DNA of 64,000 bases, from contig NZ_FOKZ01000007.1 in NCBI RefSeq assembly GCF_900112285.1, forward strand, positions 116,322 through 180,321, in the 5' to 3' direction. This document shows positions 9,460 through 25,040 of this stretch, in pieces. The translations under genes were made by a program, and so were the position numbers. Every line of letters begins with the position of its first letter. Within the stretch, counting starts at the first letter, position 1. The notes beneath the pieces are model-generated. The model ran no database searches. It worked only from the letters and a program-made list of their open reading frames with translations, and had not been told where the DNA came from. The stretch is from Polaromonas sp. OV174. GTDB lineage: Bacteria; Pseudomonadota; Gammaproteobacteria; Burkholderiales; Burkholderiaceae_C.

Positions 9460-10794
9460 TTATTTCGAAGCGAGTGAACTGAAGAAGTCGCGCGCCGCAG
9501 CAATCGTGGTTTCTATGTCGTCGGCCGTGTGCGCCGCGCTGACAAAGCCCGCCTCATAAAGCGCCGGGGCGTAATACACGCCGCTGTCCAGCATGGCGTG
9601 ATAGAAGCGGTTGAAGGCCGGGCTGTCCGTCTTCATGACCTGTGGATAGTTTTGCGGCAATTGAGACAGCAGGAAAAAGCCGAACATGCCGCCTTCGCTG
9701 TCGCTGCAAAATGGCACGCCGGCCTTGGTGGCGGCTTGCGTCAAGCCCTCAACCAGGCTGCGCGTACGGGCGCCCAGTGCATCGTAAAAACCAGGTTTCT
9801 GGATTTCGCGCAGCGTTGCCAGGCCACAGGCGGTAGCGACCGGATTGCCAGACAGCGTGCCGGCCTGGTAGACCGAGCCTATAGGCGCCAGGTGCTCCAT
9901 CACAGCGCGGCTGCCGCCAAAGGCCGCCATCGGCATGCCACCACCTATCACCTTGCCCAGCGCCGTCATGTCGGGCTTGAAACCGGGAATGCTCTTGGCG
10001 TAGACGCTTTGCGCGCCGCCCAGCGCCACGCGAAAACCGGTCATGACTTCGTCAAACACCAGCAGTGCGCCGTATTCGGTGCAAAGTTCGCGGCAGCGCT
10101 TGATGAAGGGAACGCTGGCGCGCACGAAATTCATGTTGCCGGCAATCGGCTCGATCATCAGGCAGGCGATGTCTTTGCCGTGCAGTGAAAAAGCTTCTTC
10201 GAGCTGGACGATATGGTTGTATTCGAGCACCAGCGTGTGTTGCACCACCTCGGGCGGCACGCCGGCGCTGGTGGGACTGCCGAAAGTCGCCAGGCCCGAG
10301 CCGGCCTTGACCAGCAGCGCATCGGAGTGGCCGTGATAGCAGCCTTCGAACTTGATGATCTTGCTGCGCCTGGTGGCGCCACGCGCCAGCCGGATTACGC
10401 TCATGGTCGCCTCGGTGCCCGAGCTGACCAGTCGCACCATCTCCAGGGAGGGCACCAGCTTGACGATTTCCTCGGCCAACTCCACTTCGCGTTCAGTCGG
10501 CGCGCCATAGGAAAAGCCTTCGAGCACGGCGGCCTGTACGGCTTCGACCACCGCTGGATGGCCGTGGCCCAGAATCATGGGTCCCCAGGAGCCGATGTAG
10601 TCGATATAGCGCTTGCCGTCGGCGTCCCAGAAGTAGGCACCTTGGGCGCGCTGTATAAAGCGCGGCGTTCCGCCGACGGCCTTGAAGGCTCGGACTGGGG
10701 AATTGACGCCACCAGGGATCAGCTTTTTGGCGCGCTCAAACAGGGCGGTGTTGCGGGATGGGGAGGTCAGGGAGTTAATGCTTGAGTGTTCCAT
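9460..10794 (-). CDS. hemL: Glutamate-1-semialdehyde 2,1-aminomutase HemL
   Basis: PLP enzyme that makes 5-aminolevulinate for haem in the C5 pathway. The N-terminus [18 protein letters not shown] is diagnostic. The PLP-phosphate loop [16 protein letters not shown] is near residue 125, [10 protein letters not shown] near 245, and the Schiff-base lysine is in [12 protein letters not shown] near 270. ATG 10794 gives 444 aa, close to the family size; a TTG at 10809 is the longer option. The start overlaps the end of the upstream ThiD-like gene by 20 bases, so the two are likely one operon. No clear ribosome binding site is visible. Confidence 0.95.
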   Translation of the reverse strand: MEHSSINSLTSPSRNTALFERAKKLIPGGVNSPVRAFKAVGGTPRFIQRAQGAYFWDADGKRYIDYIGSWGPMILGHGHPAVVEAVQAAVLEGFSYGAPTEREVELAEEIVKLVPSLEMVRLVSSGTEATMSVIRLARGATRRSKIIKFEGCYHGHSDALLVKAGSGLATFGSPTSAGVPPEVVQHTLVLEYNHIVQLEEAFSLHGKDIACLMIEPIAGNMNFVRASVPFIKRCRELCTEYGALLVFDEVMTGFRVALGGAQSVYAKSIPGFKPDMTALGKVIGGGMPMAAFGGSRAVMEHLAPIGSVYQAGTLSGNPVATACGLATLREIQKPGFYDALGARTRSLVEGLTQAATKAGVPFCSDSEGGMFGFFLLSQLPQNYPQVMKTDSPAFNRFYHAMLDSGVYYAPALYEAGFVSAAHTADDIETTIAAARDFFSSLASK

Positions 10795-11686
10795 TGGGGG
10801 GCAGGTCAAAAGGAGGCTTGGAAGTCAGGGGTGAGTCAGCGGCTGCATCGTCTGCTTCGGCGTCGGCCTCAGAAGCCTCGGCGTCGTCATCGCTTTGCGC
10901 CCAGAACAGGCGATCCGGCACGATGTGACCCATGCCGGGGTGAAAGCCGGCATCCAGGCTGTGATCCAGATAGGTCAAGGCTTCGGCGGTGGCCGCCTGC
11001 AGGTCATGGCCGTTGGCCAGCAAGGCGCAGAGGGCTGCCGAGAGGGTTTCGCCGGCGCCGGCAAACACGGCCTCGAAGCGCTCGAACTTCTCGCTGTAAA
11101 GAATGGCTTGTGGCGTGGCCAGGACGTTGTCTATGAACTGGTCGGGCAAGGGAATGCCGGTGACCAGTGTGTAAGGCACGCCCAGATCGGAGGCCGCCTT
11201 GGCAATATCGCGGGCCGAGGGGCTGCGCTCGGCCGGCCAATCGGGCAGCAGCCAGCGCCACAGGCTGCTGTGGTTGCCTATCAGCACCGTGGTCTGCGGC
11301 AGCAGCAATTCGCGAAAGGCGTCTAGGTAGTTGTCAATTTCGCTTTCCTCCCACCAGGACAGGCTGGGCATGTAGGCGACCAACGGAATTTCAGAATAGT
11401 CCGAGGCGATCTCGGCAATCGTGCTGATGTTCTCCGGGCTGCCGACAAAGCCCACCTTGATGGCAGAGACTGGCATGTCTTCCAGCGCGGATCGCGCTTG
11501 CTCCGCGACGGCCTCTTCGTCAAAAGCAAAGTGATCGAAAATTTCGGCGGTGTCGCGCACATAGGCGCCGGTCACGACGGCCAGTGGATGAGCCCCGGCA
11601 GATGAGATGGCGGCTATGTCGGCGGTCAGGCCGGCAGCGCCGCTCGGATCATTGGCATTGAAGCTCATGACGCACGTCGGCGACAT
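10775..11686 (-). CDS. ThiD-like kinase (hydroxymethylpyrimidine kinase family) with altered active site
   Basis: A ribokinase-superfamily protein with the ThiD-type N-terminus [19 protein letters not shown] (residues 6-24). Authentic ThiD ends with a GTGC loop whose Cys213 is catalytic. Here the loop reads [13 protein letters not shown] with Glu213, and the usual KGGH motif is VTGIPL. It may phosphorylate another substrate. The last 35 or so residues form an acidic Asp/Glu/Ala tail and a proline-rich end. The start at 11686 has GAGGA at good spacing and fits the family; ATG 11746 would add 20 polar residues. It overlaps hemL and is divergent from rubredoxin. Confidence 0.7.
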   Translation of the reverse strand: MSPTCVMSFNANDPSGAAGLTADIAAISSAGAHPLAVVTGAYVRDTAEIFDHFAFDEEAVAEQARSALEDMPVSAIKVGFVGSPENISTIAEIASDYSEIPLVAYMPSLSWWEESEIDNYLDAFRELLLPQTTVLIGNHSSLWRWLLPDWPAERSPSARDIAKAASDLGVPYTLVTGIPLPDQFIDNVLATPQAILYSEKFERFEAVFAGAGETLSAALCALLANGHDLQAATAEALTYLDHSLDAGFHPGMGHIVPDRLFWAQSDDDAEASEADAEADDAAADSPLTSKPPFDLPPNGTLKH

Positions 11687-11828
11687 GTCGCTGTCCTCGG
11701 CTTGTGTTTGTTGGCTGTCTAGCAAAGGGGAAGTGGGGTTTGCCATAGGCCTAGATTTTGCCCTGTGAGCGAATAAGCAACACGGGCTGGATACAATTGT
11801 TGCATTCTATTTGAAGGCAACTTAAGCT

Positions 11829-12002
11829 GTGACTGACTCAATGACTTGGATGTGTTTGATTTGTGGGTGGATATACGACGAAGCTACAGGTTCGCCTGAG
11901 CATGGTATTGCCGCCGGGACGCCGTGGGCTCAAGTGCCCATGAACTGGACTTGCCCTGAATGCGGGGCGCGTAAAGAGGACTTTGAAATGGTCGCGATGT
12001 AA
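11829..12002 (+). CDS. Rubredoxin
   Basis: A 57-residue iron protein with the two Cys pairs that hold one Fe(Cys)4 centre: CLICG at residues 9-13 and CPECG at 42-46. The typical WIYDEATGSPEHGI and GTPWAQVPMNWTCP segments lie between and around them. It transfers electrons in the cytoplasm. The start can be GTG 11829 or ATG 11841. It is divergent from the ThiD-like gene and 78 bases upstream of pilG. The partner enzyme is not evident here. Confidence 0.93.
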   Translation: MTDSMTWMCLICGWIYDEATGSPEHGIAAGTPWAQVPMNWTCPECGARKEDFEMVAM

Positions 12003-12080
12003 ATCTGCAAGCGCTGGTTTGAATAATGGCAATCCGGCGTACCGATCACTTCGGAGCCCGCAAAAAGAGGAGTAGAGGCA

Positions 12081-12479
12081 GTGAGCATTCCTAGTTCCGG
12101 ACTGAAGGTGTTAGTTATCGATGACAGCAACACCATCAGGCGTAGCGCCGAGATATTCTTGAAGCAGGGTGGGCATGAAGTGTTGTTGGCCGAGGACGGC
12201 TTTGATGCCTTGTCCAAGGTGAACGACTATGAGCCCAACCTTATTTTTTGCGACATCCTGATGCCGCGTCTGGATGGTTATCAAACCTGCGCCATCATCA
12301 AGCGTAATGCGAGGTTTTCGGATGTTCCCATTGTGATGCTGTCCTCCAAGGACGGCGTCTTCGATAAGGCGCGCGGTCGCATGGTGGGTTCGCAAGACTA
12401 CCTGACCAAACCCTTTACAAAAGATCAGTTGCTGCAAACCGTGCAGGACTTGGGCAGTGTTAAAGAAGGCGTATTGTGA
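12081..12479 (+). CDS. pilG: Twitching motility response regulator PilG
   Basis: Single-domain CheY-like receiver of the Pil-Chp system, which controls pilus extension. VLVIDDSNTIRRSAE at residues 9-23 holds the acidic pocket, the phospho-acceptor Asp is in CDILMPRLDG near residue 58, and the switch Ser and Lys lie in MLSSKDG and YLTKPF. It is 132 aa, with a short N-terminal extension like that of PilG. It is the first gene of the five-gene cluster; the stop overlaps the pilH start by one base. Confidence 0.9.
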   Translation: MSIPSSGLKVLVIDDSNTIRRSAEIFLKQGGHEVLLAEDGFDALSKVNDYEPNLIFCDILMPRLDGYQTCAIIKRNARFSDVPIVMLSSKDGVFDKARGRMVGSQDYLTKPFTKDQLLQTVQDLGSVKEGVL

Positions 12480-12844
12480 TGGCAATCAAAAAAATATTGA
12501 TCGTTGACGACTCTAAAACCGAATTGATGTTTTTGACCGATCTATTGGTTAAAAATGGTTTTATGGTCAAGACGGCAGAAAACGCGGAAGACGCTTTTCG
12601 TCGTCTGGCTGAAGACAAGCCGGAGTTGATTTTGATGGACGTAGTCATGCCGGGACAAAACGGCTTCCAGTTGACCCGAGCCATTGCGCGTGACCCGCTT
12701 TACTCCGACATCCCCATCATGATGTGTACCAGCAAAAACCAGGAAACCGACCGGGTCTGGGGTATGCGCCAAGGCGCGCGTGACTACATCACCAAGCCGG
12801 TGGTGGCCGATGAGCTGATGGCCAAAATCAAAGCCCTCGGCTGA
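12479..12844 (+). CDS. pilH: Twitching motility response regulator PilH
   Basis: Second CheY-like receiver of the Pil-Chp pathway; in Pseudomonas PilH counteracts pilus extension signalling and supports retraction. ILIVDDSKTELMFL at residues 6-19, the phospho-Asp in LMDVVMPGQNG near residue 51, MCTSKNQ and YITKPV complete the receiver fold. ATG 12479 shares one base with the pilG stop (TGATG), giving translational coupling; an in-frame GTG sits just before it. The length is 121 aa. Confidence 0.9.
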   Translation: MAIKKILIVDDSKTELMFLTDLLVKNGFMVKTAENAEDAFRRLAEDKPELILMDVVMPGQNGFQLTRAIARDPLYSDIPIMMCTSKNQETDRVWGMRQGARDYITKPVVADELMAKIKALG

Positions 12845-12865
12845 GTCACGGCCTAAGCCCCAAGC

Positions 12866-13396
12866 ATGGCGAACAGACAGGCCCTCAGAGAGCTACAAAC
12901 CCGGCTGGCCGACCGGTTACAAATTGCCCGAACCCAAGGTGTTTCGGCTTCCTGGTTGGCGGTGGAGGCCGGGGGCAAGAAATACTTGTTCCCACTGAGT
13001 CAATCCGGTGAAATTTTCCCCTGGGTCAGCATGCAGTCGGTTCCTTATACCCAAGCCTGGTTTGCCGGCGTTGCCAATTTGCGCGGCGGCCTGTTCGGGG
13101 TTGTGGACTTGGCCAGCTATGTGAGCGGTCAGCCACCGCTACTGAAAAATGAGCTCGCACGCACGGATTCGAGGCTGGTTTCACTCAATAGCGCATTGGA
13201 AGTGAATTGCGTCTTGCTGGTGGACAAGCTGGCCGGCTTGCGCAAGCAGGATGCCTTCATCGATTTTTCTGAAAAGGCGCCCGATGCGCCGGATTTTTTT
13301 GGAAACCAGTACGTTGATCTCGGCGGCACAACCTGGCAGGAAATCAACCTTCAGCTACTTGCCCAGCAAGCTCATTTTTTGACCATAGGGGCGTAA
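12866..13396 (+). CDS. pilI: CheW-like adaptor PilI
   Basis: A CheW-domain coupling protein that links the PilJ receptor to the ChpA kinase. The domain begins near residue 28 (SWLAVEAGGKKYLFPLSQSGEIFPW), continues with WFAGVANLRGGLFGVVDLASY around residues 68-88, and LLVDKLAGLRK near 115. The length (176 aa) fits PilI. It starts 21 bases after pilH and ends 36 bases before pilJ, so all belong to one operon. Confidence 0.88.
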   Translation: MANRQALRELQTRLADRLQIARTQGVSASWLAVEAGGKKYLFPLSQSGEIFPWVSMQSVPYTQAWFAGVANLRGGLFGVVDLASYVSGQPPLLKNELARTDSRLVSLNSALEVNCVLLVDKLAGLRKQDAFIDFSEKAPDAPDFFGNQYVDLGGTTWQEINLQLLAQQAHFLTIGA

Positions 13397-13432
13397 CGCG
13401 CCTTGTTCCCTGTTTCTCCCGGAAGGCTTCTC

Positions 13433-15727
13433 ATGTCTGTTATTGAAAACATCCAGAAACTATTCAAACCAAAGTCTACCCAGCCTGAAGACAGCATGGA
13501 TATGGCCTCCTTGAGCATGCCGGCCGATCCTCTGGCTGTCACGGTTGCGAATGAAGCTTCGTTTGATGATGCCCCTCCGGCTTCCATGGCTAGCCCCGAG
13601 GAGTCCTTTGTGTCCAATCGCATGGCAATGGCCGAAGAGGATGCTCCGGTTGAAGCCGCTGATCTGCTGAGTCTTCCCTTGCTTGGCCGCCGTACCATCA
13701 GTCAACACCAGAAGATTTTGGTAGGCACGTTGGCGGTGGCGGTGGCGGTGCTCGGTGTGGTGACATTTTTGGCGTTGAGCCAGGCAAATCGTGTGGCTCA
13801 GCAGGTGGCTGCAACCGGGCAGTCATTGATGCAGTCGCAGCGGCTGGCGAAATCGGTGTCGCAGGCGCTGGTGGGTAGTGCTCAGGCTTTTCCCGATGTG
13901 CGCGAAAGCTCTGACGTGCTGGCCAGAACCGTGCGTGGCTTGAAATCTGGTGAAGACAGTCTGCGTTTGGCTCCGGTGAAAAGTGACTTGCAGCCCGATG
14001 TGGAAAAGGTCACTCCTCTTATGGAGCGGGCCGAGAAAAACGCAAAAATTGTGCTGGGTCAGCAAAATATCTTGACCCAAGTGGGCAATGCTTTGCGCAC
14101 CATTAACCGTCAGTCTTCGGATTTGCTGGAAATTGCCGAAACCGTGTCCTCGCTCAAGTTGCAGCAAAATGCGGCGCCAGCAGAAATTTCAGCCTCTGGT
14201 CAACTGGTGATGTTGACCCAGCGGATTGGTAAATCAGCCAATGAATTCCTGACCATGGAGGGCGTGAGTCCCGAGGCAGTGTTCTTGCTGGGCAAGGATT
14301 TGAATTCATTCAAGGAAATTGCCCAAGGTCTGCAGGAGGGCAGCCCTGAGCTGCGTTTGACCGGCGCCAAGGACCCGCAAACGCGTGAGCGGCTGGATGC
14401 CTTGATGGCGCTCTATGAGCAGACACGGGTGCAGGCCGGTGCCATTTTGGGTAACTTGCAGGGACTGGTCTCGGCCCGTGAAGCCCAGGCATCGATCATT
14501 GCTGACAGCGAGCCTTTGCGCCGTGACCTCGAGAGTCTGCAGGGCAAACTGTCGTCCGAGACCGGCTTGGGAGCTGCCGCACTGGCCACCTTGGTGGCTG
14601 CTGCCGCTGTGGCCTTGCTTTGTGCGGCAGGGCTGGCTCGTTTGCAGGTGAAGGACAGTCAGCAGCGCCAGGCTGTTGCCGAGAGTCAACGGCAAGACGC
14701 AAAAAGTCAGGAGCAGGATGCCAAGCGCGTCAACGATGCCAATCAGGCCGCGATTTTGCGTTTGATGAATGAATTGCAGACCGTGGCGGAGGGTGATCTG
14801 ACGCAGGAAGCCACTGTGACCGAAGACATTACTGGCGCTATCGCCGACTCGGTGAACTACACGGTTGAAGAGTTGCGACAGCTGGTGGGTAACGTACAGA
14901 ACACGGCGACCCGCGTTGCACAGACGACGGCGCAGGTGGAAAGTACATCGACAGAACTGCTGGCAGCTTCTACCGAGCAGCTGCGCGAAATTCGTGAAAC
15001 CGGTCAGTCGGTGCTCGACATGGCATCCCGAATCAACGAAGTGTCAACCCAGGCGCAAGAGTCATCTCAAGTGGCGCGCCAGTCGCTGACGGCTGCCGAA
15101 TCCGGCTTGCAGGCGGTGCAGAACGCCATCGGCGGTATGAACTCCATCCGTGACCAGATCCAGGAAACGTCCAAGCGGATTAAACGACTCGGTGAATCAT
15201 CACAAGAGATTGGTGAAATTACCGAGCTGATTTCCGACATTACCGAACAAACCAACGTGCTGGCGCTGAACGCCGCCATTCAAGCAGCGTCAGCCGGTGA
15301 AGCCGGGCGAGGCTTCTCCGTTGTGGCCGAGGAGGTGCAGCGACTGGCTGAACGTTCCGCCGATGCGACGCGCCAGATTTCTGCACTGGTCAAAGCCATT
15401 CAGACTGATACCCAGGATGCCGTGGCTGCTATGGAGCGCTCCACCCAGGGTGTGGTTGAAGGTGCAAAACTGTCGGATAACGCTGGTACGGCACTGTCAG
15501 AAATTGACCAGGTGTCACGTCGTCTGGCGGATTTGATTGAGCAGATTTCCAACTCGGCGTCCAGGGAAGCCGCATCGGCCAACGTGGTGGCTGGAAATAT
15601 CCAGCACATTTTTGCGGTGACCGAACAGACCGGTGAAGGTACCCGTTCCACGGCGCAGCAGGTGCGTGAACTCTCTCGTATGGCAGAAGAGCTGCGTCAG
15701 TCGGTGTCACGATTCAAGATTGCGTGA
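13433..15727 (+). CDS. pilJ: Methyl-accepting chemotaxis protein PilJ
   Basis: Membrane receptor of the Pil-Chp system, 764 aa. An unusually long N-terminal cytoplasmic stretch of about 90 residues, rich in Ala, Pro and Asp, precedes TM1 ([17 protein letters not shown]). Two PilJ-type periplasmic helical modules follow, then TM2 ([20 protein letters not shown]), a HAMP-like linker, and the signalling tip [23 protein letters not shown] near residue 615. The start at ATG 13433 has GGAAGG upstream; an in-frame TTG at 13403 would lengthen it. It lies between pilI and chpA. Confidence 0.9.
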   Translation: MSVIENIQKLFKPKSTQPEDSMDMASLSMPADPLAVTVANEASFDDAPPASMASPEESFVSNRMAMAEEDAPVEAADLLSLPLLGRRTISQHQKILVGTLAVAVAVLGVVTFLALSQANRVAQQVAATGQSLMQSQRLAKSVSQALVGSAQAFPDVRESSDVLARTVRGLKSGEDSLRLAPVKSDLQPDVEKVTPLMERAEKNAKIVLGQQNILTQVGNALRTINRQSSDLLEIAETVSSLKLQQNAAPAEISASGQLVMLTQRIGKSANEFLTMEGVSPEAVFLLGKDLNSFKEIAQGLQEGSPELRLTGAKDPQTRERLDALMALYEQTRVQAGAILGNLQGLVSAREAQASIIADSEPLRRDLESLQGKLSSETGLGAAALATLVAAAAVALLCAAGLARLQVKDSQQRQAVAESQRQDAKSQEQDAKRVNDANQAAILRLMNELQTVAEGDLTQEATVTEDITGAIADSVNYTVEELRQLVGNVQNTATRVAQTTAQVESTSTELLAASTEQLREIRETGQSVLDMASRINEVSTQAQESSQVARQSLTAAESGLQAVQNAIGGMNSIRDQIQETSKRIKRLGESSQEIGEITELISDITEQTNVLALNAAIQAASAGEAGRGFSVVAEEVQRLAERSADATRQISALVKAIQTDTQDAVAAMERSTQGVVEGAKLSDNAGTALSEIDQVSRRLADLIEQISNSASREAASANVVAGNIQHIFAVTEQTGEGTRSTAQQVRELSRMAEELRQSVSRFKIA

Positions 15728-15783
15728 TGTCCATCCGTTGTGCGCTGTTTGCAAATTCCGATTTTTGAACCGGTCTGTTATCT

Positions 15784-21849
<6,066 letters not shown>

Positions 21850-21852
21850 ATT

Positions 21853-21903
21853 GGCTTCTAGCCCAGACGGGATGAGCGCGGTCAGCTATTGAACTAATAG
21901 CTA
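21853..21903 (-). repeat. Dispersed intergenic repeat, copy D
   Basis: In reverse orientation: TAGCTATTAGTTCAATAGCT, then CGCGCTCATCCCG, then TGGGCTAGAAGCC. GCTATT and AATAGC form the first stem. It fills the gap between the convergent chpA and phrB genes, ending at the phrB stop, where a bidirectional terminator would be useful. Confidence 0.6.
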
Positions 21904-21904
21904 A

Positions 21905-23386
21905 TCAGGGCTGCGACGGTTTCACCACGGCGTAGCGTTGCAGTGTCAGCGCACGCGCCTCATCGTGCTGCACGATGGGCCGGGGGTAGTTTTTTCCCAG
22001 CTCCACGCCTGCGGCCATGAGCTCCAGCGGTGAGGCCAGCCAGGGGCTGTGCAAAACCGAAGTCGGCAGCTTCTCCAGCACCGGCAGGTATTTGCGAATG
22101 AATTTGCCTTGTGCATCAAATTTTTCGCTCTGGCTGACGGGGTTGAAGATGCGGAAATAGGGCTGGGCATCGCAACCGGTGCTGGCTGCCCACTGCCAGC
22201 CGCCATTGTTGGATGCCAACTCAAAATCATTGAGGTGAGTGGCAAAAAAGCGCTCCCCCCAGCGCCAATCCAGCCCCAGGTCTTTCACCAAAAAGCTGGC
22301 GCTCACCATGCGCAGGCGGTTGTGCATATAGCCGGTCTGCCGGATTTGTGCCATGGCGGCATCGACCAACGGGTAGCCGGTCCGGCCCTCGCACCAGGCC
22401 TGGAACAGTGCCTGAGCTTTATCGCCGCTTTCCCAGGCAATGGCGTCATAGTTTGGCTTGAATGCGCTGCGGGCAGCATGGGGAAAATGACTTAGGATCT
22501 GGGCGTAAAAATCCCGCCAGATCAACTCGCTCAGCCAGCAGGCAGCTCCCTCGTCGCCCAATTGCTGTTGCGCCAGTGCGCAGGCCACCAGCTTTCTGAT
22601 CGACAGCGTGCCAAAGCGCAGGTGCATGCCTAGATAACTGGGGCCTTTGACGGCCGGGAAGTCGCGACTCACGTGGTAGTGCGACATGCGCCCAAGGAAG
22701 TCGGCCAACAGAGCGGCACCGCCCTGGCTACCGGTGGGAATCTTCAGGGCCGATAGATTGGTTTTTTCAAAACCCAGAGCAGCCAGCGTGGGCAGGGCTT
22801 GCCGCTCATTAATAGGCCTTGCCGCCAGTGCCGTGGCATAACGTTCCAGCGCATAGGGTTTGAGATCGTGGGGCTGGAGCTTCTTCAACCAGGCGGTTTT
22901 GTAGGGCGTGAACACGCTATAGGGTTTGCCGGCCTGGGTCAGCAGCTCGGTGCGTTCAAAAATGAGGTGATCCTTGAAGCTGTGAAAAGCCACCTTTTGC
23001 CGCTCCAGCAGGGCTTGCACTGCGGCGTCACGTGCCAGTGAAGCGGGTTCGTCATCATGGTTGCAAAACACAGCATCGGCCGCCAGTCTGGCGGCAAGCG
23101 CTGGCAGGGTCTGATCGGCCTTGCCGTGCCGCCACAGCAGGCCGGCTTGCGTGCCGCCGTTTTCTAGGCCTAGCCGCTGCAATTGCTGGTCGAGCTCAAG
23201 CAGTGATTCCCGGATGAACTCGACGCGGCGGTCATAGCGGGGCAAGGCGTCCAGAATGTTGCGGTCAAAGACGAACACGCAAAATACCTGGCGACAGGAT
23301 TTCAGGGCGTGGTAGAGCGCGGCATTGTCGTCGGCCCGTAAATCGCGCCTGAACCACATCAGACCGGTCTGGTAAATCTTTTGCAT
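21905..23386 (-). CDS. phrB: Deoxyribodipyrimidine photolyase PhrB
   Basis: Light-driven repair of cyclobutane pyrimidine dimers. The N-terminal antenna domain begins LMWFRRDLRADDNAALYHAL (residues 9-28). The C-terminal FAD domain holds WLSELIWRDFYAQILSHFP near residue 290, TGYPLVDAAMAQIRQTGYMHNRLRM near 340 and the tryptophan-rich WQWAASTGCDAQPYFRIFNP near 398. The length is 493 aa (E. coli 472). The three electron-transfer tryptophans appear kept, but this was judged by eye. It is convergent with chpA and divergent from yqgE. Confidence 0.95.
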   Translation of the reverse strand: MQKIYQTGLMWFRRDLRADDNAALYHALKSCRQVFCVFVFDRNILDALPRYDRRVEFIRESLLELDQQLQRLGLENGGTQAGLLWRHGKADQTLPALAARLAADAVFCNHDDEPASLARDAAVQALLERQKVAFHSFKDHLIFERTELLTQAGKPYSVFTPYKTAWLKKLQPHDLKPYALERYATALAARPINERQALPTLAALGFEKTNLSALKIPTGSQGGAALLADFLGRMSHYHVSRDFPAVKGPSYLGMHLRFGTLSIRKLVACALAQQQLGDEGAACWLSELIWRDFYAQILSHFPHAARSAFKPNYDAIAWESGDKAQALFQAWCEGRTGYPLVDAAMAQIRQTGYMHNRLRMVSASFLVKDLGLDWRWGERFFATHLNDFELASNNGGWQWAASTGCDAQPYFRIFNPVSQSEKFDAQGKFIRKYLPVLEKLPTSVLHSPWLASPLELMAAGVELGKNYPRPIVQHDEARALTLQRYAVVKPSQP

Positions 23387-23472
23387 TGCCGCATGTTAGT
23401 GAAAAGTCCCGGCCCTGCCTGAGGAGCGTTGCGGCGCCGGGCCAGGCCGGCCAGTGCGCGTAAAATCGAGGG

Positions 23473-24060
23473 ATGGCCATGGACTCCGCACCGATCAACT
23501 TGACGCACCACTTTCTCATCGCCATGCCGGGGCTGGAGGACGAAGCCTTTGCCAAAAGCGTGGTGTATATGTGCGAGCACAGCGATCGTGGTGCCCTGGG
23601 CCTGGTCATCAACAAGCCCAGCGACATCAATGTCAAGGGCCTGTTTGACAAGGTCGAGTTGCCGCTGCGGCGCGACGATCTCACTGACAACCCGGTTTTC
23701 CAGGGCGGACCGGTACAAACCGAGCGCGGTTTTGTGCTGCATGAGTCCATGATGCCGGGTCACGAATCGGTCTACGCCTCCACCATGTCGATTCCTGGTG
23801 GCCTGGAAATGACCACCTCCAAGGACGTGCTGGAAGCCTTGTCCACCGGCGCCGGGCCGCGCAAGGTGTTTGTCTCGCTAGGCTACTCCGCCTGGGGCGA
23901 AGGTCAGCTGGAGTCCGAGCTGCTGGACAACAGCTGGCTCACCGTGCCGGCCGACCTGGCGGTGATTTTTGACACGCCGGTGGAGCAACGCTACGACAAG
24001 GCCCTCATGCTGTTGGGCCTGCAGAGCTGGATGCTGTCGCCGGTGGCGGGTCACGCATGA
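23473..24060 (+). CDS. yqgE: YqgE/AlgH family protein
   Basis: Conserved protein of unknown biochemical function; in Pseudomonas the relative AlgH affects alginate synthesis. The signature NLTHHFLIAMPGLED (residues 9-23) and GALGLVINKPSDI near 45 are clear, with VFQGGPVQTERGFVLH near residue 75 and LGYSAWGEGQLESEL near 140. The length (195 aa) is normal. Its stop overlaps the ruvX start by four bases (ATGA), the usual yqgE-yqgF pair. It heads an apparent operon with ruvX, pyrR, pyrB and pyrX. Confidence 0.93.
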   Translation: MAMDSAPINLTHHFLIAMPGLEDEAFAKSVVYMCEHSDRGALGLVINKPSDINVKGLFDKVELPLRRDDLTDNPVFQGGPVQTERGFVLHESMMPGHESVYASTMSIPGGLEMTTSKDVLEALSTGAGPRKVFVSLGYSAWGEGQLESELLDNSWLTVPADLAVIFDTPVEQRYDKALMLLGLQSWMLSPVAGHA

Positions 24061-24479
24061 GCCTGGCGGCCATGCCTCCCTTGCACGCGGGTCTGCAAAC
24101 CTTTCTGGCTTTCGATTTCGGTCTCAAACGCACGGGTGTGGCCAGCGGCAATAAGCTGACCCGCAGCGCCACGCCGCAGGCCACCATTGTCGCGGAAGGG
24201 GCGGCCCGTTTCCCGCTGATTGCCGCCCGCATCAAGGAGTGGCAACCCGATGCGCTGGTGGTCGGCGTGCCCTTTCACCCCGATGGCGCGAGCCATGAAA
24301 ATACCCTGAGGGCGCAAAAGTTCGCCCGCCAGCTGCGCGGCCGTTTTGGTTTGCAGGTGTTCGAGGTTGACGAGCGCTACAGCACCACCGAAGCCCTGGC
24401 CGGCGGCGCCAAGGATGCCGATGCGGCGTCGGCCTGCATCATTCTTGAGCAGTTTCTAAGGAGTCTTCCCAATGAGTAG
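24057..24479 (+). CDS. ruvX: RuvX/YqgF family putative Holliday junction resolvase / pre-16S rRNA nuclease
   Basis: RNase H-fold nuclease; in E. coli YqgF matures the 5' end of 16S rRNA. The conserved Asp and Lys sit in LAFDFGLKRTGVASG near residue 20, then VVGVPFHPDG near 64, the DERYSTTEA motif near 106, and the final acidic DADAASACIILEQFL near 122. The length is 140 aa. It overlaps yqgE by four bases and pyrR by eight, so translation is coupled on both sides. Confidence 0.92.
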   Translation: MSLAAMPPLHAGLQTFLAFDFGLKRTGVASGNKLTRSATPQATIVAEGAARFPLIAARIKEWQPDALVVGVPFHPDGASHENTLRAQKFARQLRGRFGLQVFEVDERYSTTEALAGGAKDADAASACIILEQFLRSLPNE

Positions 24480-24978
24480 TCTGGTTCTGGACGCCGAGGC
24501 CCTGTACAGCGATCTGCTGCGCGGCATGCGGCTGCAACTGGCCTCTTACGCCCAGCCGCCGCTGCTGGTGGGCGTTGCCTCCGGTGGTGCCTGGCTGGCT
24601 GAGCGCCTGCAAAAAGACCTGGGCCTGGCGGGCGACATCGGCGTGCTGTCTTCCTCCATGCACCGCGACGATTTTTCCCAGCGTGGCCTGGCCTCCAGCG
24701 GGCCAACCTTGCTGCCCTTTGACGTCAATGGCGCTCACCTGGTGGTGCTCGACGATGTGCTCTACACCGGGCGCACGATACGGGCGGTACTCAACGAGCT
24801 GTTTGACTATGGCAGGCCCGCCAGCGTCAAGCTGGTGGTGCTGGTGGACCGGGGCGGACGCGAGTTGCCGGTCCAGCCCGACCTGGCCGTGGCGCGGGTG
24901 GCCTTGCCGGCCGCCCAGACGCTGGAACTGGCGCGCGCCGAAGACGGCCGCTTCAGCTTCCAGCTGCAGGATCGATAG
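24472..24978 (+). CDS. pyrR: PyrR bifunctional pyrimidine regulator / uracil phosphoribosyltransferase
   Basis: PRT-fold protein. The PRPP-binding motif VVLDDVLYTGRTIRAVLNEL lies near residues 88-107, with an N-terminal PLLVGVASGGAWLAE and a flexible loop SSMHRDDF near 61. In Gram-positive bacteria PyrR binds RNA to attenuate pyr operons; in proteobacteria this role is less clear, and it may act as a salvage uracil PRTase. TAAGGAG precedes the ATG. It sits 62 bases before pyrB in the same direction. No attenuator hairpin with a T-run was seen in that gap. Confidence 0.9.
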   Translation: MSSLVLDAEALYSDLLRGMRLQLASYAQPPLLVGVASGGAWLAERLQKDLGLAGDIGVLSSSMHRDDFSQRGLASSGPTLLPFDVNGAHLVVLDDVLYTGRTIRAVLNELFDYGRPASVKLVVLVDRGGRELPVQPDLAVARVALPAAQTLELARAEDGRFSFQLQDR

Positions 24979-25040
24979 GCCCAAGCGGCCATTAACAGCA
25001 TAAGAGCGTAAGCGCGACAAGCGCAAGAGGAGAGCCCAAG

